Source: Pseudomonas sp. TCU-HL1 (lineage in GTDB: Bacteria; Pseudomonadota; Gammaproteobacteria; Pseudomonadales; Pseudomonadaceae). Taken from it: a DNA stretch of 64,000 bases. Positions 60,585-64,000 of the stretch are shown one piece after another (position 1 is the first letter of the stretch; the number at the start of each line of letters is the position of its first letter). The stretch covers positions 1,054,001 to 1,118,000 of the forward strand of contig NZ_CP015992.1 of assembly GCF_001708505.1 (NCBI RefSeq). Direction: 5' to 3'. The notes beneath the pieces were generated by a model. That model made no database searches, was not told where the DNA came from, and saw only the letters and a list, made by a program, of their open reading frames with translations. The position numbers and the translations under genes were made by a program.

Positions 60585-61208
60585 TCAGGCGTAGGCGCCG
60601 TCGCGCAGGCTGGCGATCCAGCGTCGGCTGATTTCCAGTCCCTCACCGGCGCTGAAGTTGGCCGGGTTCAGGCACCACTCCAGCCACAGACCGTCCAGCA
60701 GTGCGGAGAGGCCGATGGCTGCCAGGCGTGGCTTGGCGATGGCGAAGCCTTCCTTGCGTGACAGGTCGGACAGCAGCACTTCCAGCATCCGCAGCGTGCG
60801 GCCGTAGGTGCGCTCGTGGGCCTCGTTCACCTGCGGCGAGTGGCGGATCAGGCTCCAGAACACTACCCAGGGGCTGAGCAGGTCCGGATCCAGGGTCACC
60901 GGGGAGAAGTAGTTGGTAAGAAAGGCTTCCAGGCGCGCTGCCGGGTCGTCACCGGCGGCGTTGACCCGGTCCTGCAGGACTTGGTTCACCTCGGTGGCGA
61001 GCGTCTCGTAGGCCTGCGCCACCAACGCGTCGATGCTGCCGAAATAGTGATTGATCAGGCCGACGGCAACGTTGGCTTCCTTGGCGATGCGGCGGACGGA
61101 AATCCCCGCGTGCCCCTCCGCGACGAGGCATTTCAGTGTGGCCCGGACGAGGTGCTCGCGGCGCTCATCGGGGTGGGTTCTGGGTTGTCGTTCGCGGGGG
61201 GTGTCCAC
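60585..61208 (-). CDS. TetR-family regulator, BetI-like
   Basis: A 207-residue TetR-type repressor. The N-terminal helix-turn-helix (GISVRRIAKEANVAVGLINHYFGSIDALVAQAY) is followed by a BetI_C-type ligand domain (LEAFLTNYFSPVTLDPDLLSPWVVFWSLI, LLDGLWLEWCLNP). BetI senses choline, but this branch includes regulators of other amines and amino acids. It is convergent with the ABC operon and encoded 18 bases after prfC on the same strand. It probably controls the cassette through the site at 55829. Confidence 0.85.
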   Translation of the reverse strand: MDTPRERQPRTHPDERREHLVRATLKCLVAEGHAGISVRRIAKEANVAVGLINHYFGSIDALVAQAYETLATEVNQVLQDRVNAAGDDPAARLEAFLTNYFSPVTLDPDLLSPWVVFWSLIRHSPQVNEAHERTYGRTLRMLEVLLSDLSRKEGFAIAKPRLAAIGLSALLDGLWLEWCLNPANFSAGEGLEISRRWIASLRDGAYA

Positions 61209-61226
61209 AGCGTTTGTCCTGCCCGA

Positions 61227-62810
<1,584 letters not shown>

Positions 62811-63328
62811 GGGTGCGTGCCTGGCTGGAAGTGTGACGGGCAGCGGACGGCCCGGAAAAGCGCGGGATTATAGCGGGAAATGGCTGGCCGATCAGCGCCG
62901 CCGGGCATGTTGGGCTTCGCAGGCTCAGCGCCAGCCTACGATGCATGGGCCACCCGGTGACCCACAGTCTGTAGGGTGCGCCGCGCGCACCAGCGGTATT
63001 TGGACCACGACTTTCCCTATGCGGGCGCTGAACCGGTGCGCGCGGCGCACCCTACGGTGGGGCGTGCCGCGATGTCATGCCGAGGTTCGAGCTGGACCTC
63101 TCGCTCCCTTCCCGATCCTTCCCGGTCATCACCCTGAAACCCGCATCTGTGCAGCATTTCATGACGTTTTGTTGAGGATTCGAAACAGTCAACATGGCAT
63201 GCGACAAAGGGATGCGACAAAGCGGCAATTTTTGATTGATCTGTGGTTCCTGTGGTCCTAAAGTTCGCGCCCGAACGTCCATGCTGGCAACGATCCATCC
63301 GGCTCAAGTACTGACGACGAGAGGTTTG
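62811..63328. repeat. Intergenic region with an intact BIME-like repeat
   Basis: About 518 bases without a gene. A complete two-palindrome unit lies at 62971-63057: GTAGGGTGCGCCGCGCGCACC, a spacer, then GGTGCGCGCGGCGCACCCTACGG. This is the uninterrupted form of the element that both IS481-like copies have entered. GTAGGCTGGCGCTGAG-type DNA lies left of it near 62920. The speC promoter probably lies between 63150 and 63320 but was not pinpointed. Confidence 0.65.
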
Positions 63329-63445
63329 ATGTCGGAAACGACTGAAGATCCTCGGCGACATGCCTTGGGAAGTAGGCGAACCAAAGTGGGGAAACTGATC
63401 AGACGTTCAGGCCCGTTGTCCAACGAAACACTGGGCCACCCCTAA
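63329..63445 (+). CDS. Basic 38-residue leader ORF upstream of speC
   Basis: An ORF of 38 codons beginning MSETTEDPRRHALGSRRT, rich in Arg and Lys in the middle (RRTKVGKLIRR) and ending LGHP. GAGAGG lies six bases before the ATG. The stop is 37 bases before speC. GGCCC/GGGCC arms at 63411-63435 overlap its last codons and are followed by a T-rich stretch. Its place suggests a translated leader that could regulate ornithine decarboxylase, as speFL does for E. coli speF, but no similarity to speFL was seen. Confidence 0.45.
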   Translation: MSETTEDPRRHALGSRRTKVGKLIRRSGPLSNETLGHP

Positions 63446-63482
63446 CTACTTTTGTTTGTTTTGCCATATGGAGTCCCCTCGC

Positions 63483-64000
63483 ATGTCGATCAAGGTCGAA
63501 GACTATTTCTCGCCCGAAACTTTCCAGCGCATGAAGGCGTTCGCCGACAAGCAAGAAACCCCCTTCGTGGTGATCGACAAGCAGACCATCGCTGATTCCT
63601 ACGACCAGCTGGTGAGCTGCTTCCCCTTCGCCAAGGTCTACTACGCGGTGAAGGCCAACCCGGCCACCGAGATCACCGAACTGCTGCGCGACAAGGGTTC
63701 CAACTTCGATATCGCCTCCATCTATGAGCTGGACAAGGTGATGAAGACCGGCGTTGGCCCGGAGCGCATCAGCTACGGCAACACCATCAAGAAAGCCCGC
63801 GACATCCGTTACTTCTATGAGAAGGGCGTGCGCCTGTTCGCCACCGACTCCGAAGCCGACCTGCGCAACATCGCCAAGGCCGCTCCGGGCGCCAAGGTCT
63901 ATGTGCGCATCCTCACCGAAGGCTCCACCTCGGCCGACTGGCCGCTGTCGCGCAAGTTCGGCTGCAACCCGGACATGGCCCTGGACCTGCTGATCCTCGC
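63483..64000 (+). CDS. speC: Ornithine decarboxylase SpeC (3' end outside window)
   Basis: The first 172 codons of a fold-type III, PLP-dependent ornithine decarboxylase, which makes putrescine. The PLP lysine is K57 in VYYAVKANP. FDIASIYELDKV, ISYGNTIKKARDI and FATDSEADL are conserved blocks of eukaryote-like ODC (DABA/alanine-racemase fold), about 387 residues when complete. The ATG at 63483 follows GGAGTCC. It is the equivalent of PA4519 and continues past the window edge. Confidence 0.93.
   Translation, partial: MSIKVEDYFSPETFQRMKAFADKQETPFVVIDKQTIADSYDQLVSCFPFAKVYYAVKANPATEITELLRDKGSNFDIASIYELDKVMKTGVGPERISYGNTIKKARDIRYFYEKGVRLFATDSEADLRNIAKAAPGAKVYVRILTEGSTSADWPLSRKFGCNPDMALDLLIL

Overview
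The window is chromosomal DNA from a Pseudomonas, most likely the P. aeruginosa/P. resinovorans side of the genus. Gene content and order follow the P. aeruginosa block PA4558-PA4519: fkpB-ispH-minor pilins-thiO-pilR/pilS-bamD-rluD-pgeF-clpB, then ndh-coaE-pilDCB/pilA-tRNA-Thr-nadC-ampDE-chemoreceptor-speC. This synteny is from memory, not a database search. The DNA is GC-rich except for the AT-rich stretch around pilA.

Layout. 1-1477: fkpB and ispH. 1521-16529: two complete minor-pilin sets. Set A (2470-8652, plus a divergent fimT) and set B (10202-16529) flank thiO, where P. aeruginosa has one set. 16595-19762: pilR, pilS and a small zinc-ribbon gene on the minus strand. 19934-21565: glutamine-dependent NAD synthetase. 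21807-23094: IS481-like element, copy 1. 23274-26137: bamD, rluD, pgeF. 26156-27369: IS110-family element with a recognisable bridge-RNA region. 27657-30221: clpB behind a heat-shock promoter. 30462-33160: PilZ and DUF1631 genes. 33365-33612: tRNA-Asn, -Pro and -Lys. 33960-39077: ndh, small conserved genes, yacG and coaE. 39074-45378: pilD, pilC and pilB on the minus strand, pilA with a TMTC-like glycosyltransferase gene on the plus strand, and tRNA-Thr. 45466-45902: a small gene pair under a C4-like antisense RNA. 46070-54701: nadC, a second DUF1631 gene, IS481-like copy 2, ampD-ampE and a chemoreceptor. 54915-55697: tatD. 55926-61208: an amino-acid ABC transporter cassette whose ATPase is fused to an aminotransferase, with a BetI-like regulator. 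61227-62810: prfC. 63329-64000: a short leader ORF and the start of speC.

How the genes work together. The main theme is type IV pili. PilA and the minor pilins are processed by PilD and assembled by PilB and PilC, PilY1 proteins sit at the tip, and PilS-PilR drive the sigma-54 promoter of pilA. The second theme is mobile elements that use dispersed intergenic palindromes as landing sites. Both IS481-like copies sit at the same position inside one repeat family, with 5-bp target duplications. The IS110 element sits in another repeat family. Its upstream non-coding region contains two nested stem-loops whose internal loops match its own target and its own ends, the signature of a bridge RNA. 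A second RNA system is a cloverleaf-like RNA whose loop is complementary to the Shine-Dalgarno of the small gene it precedes.
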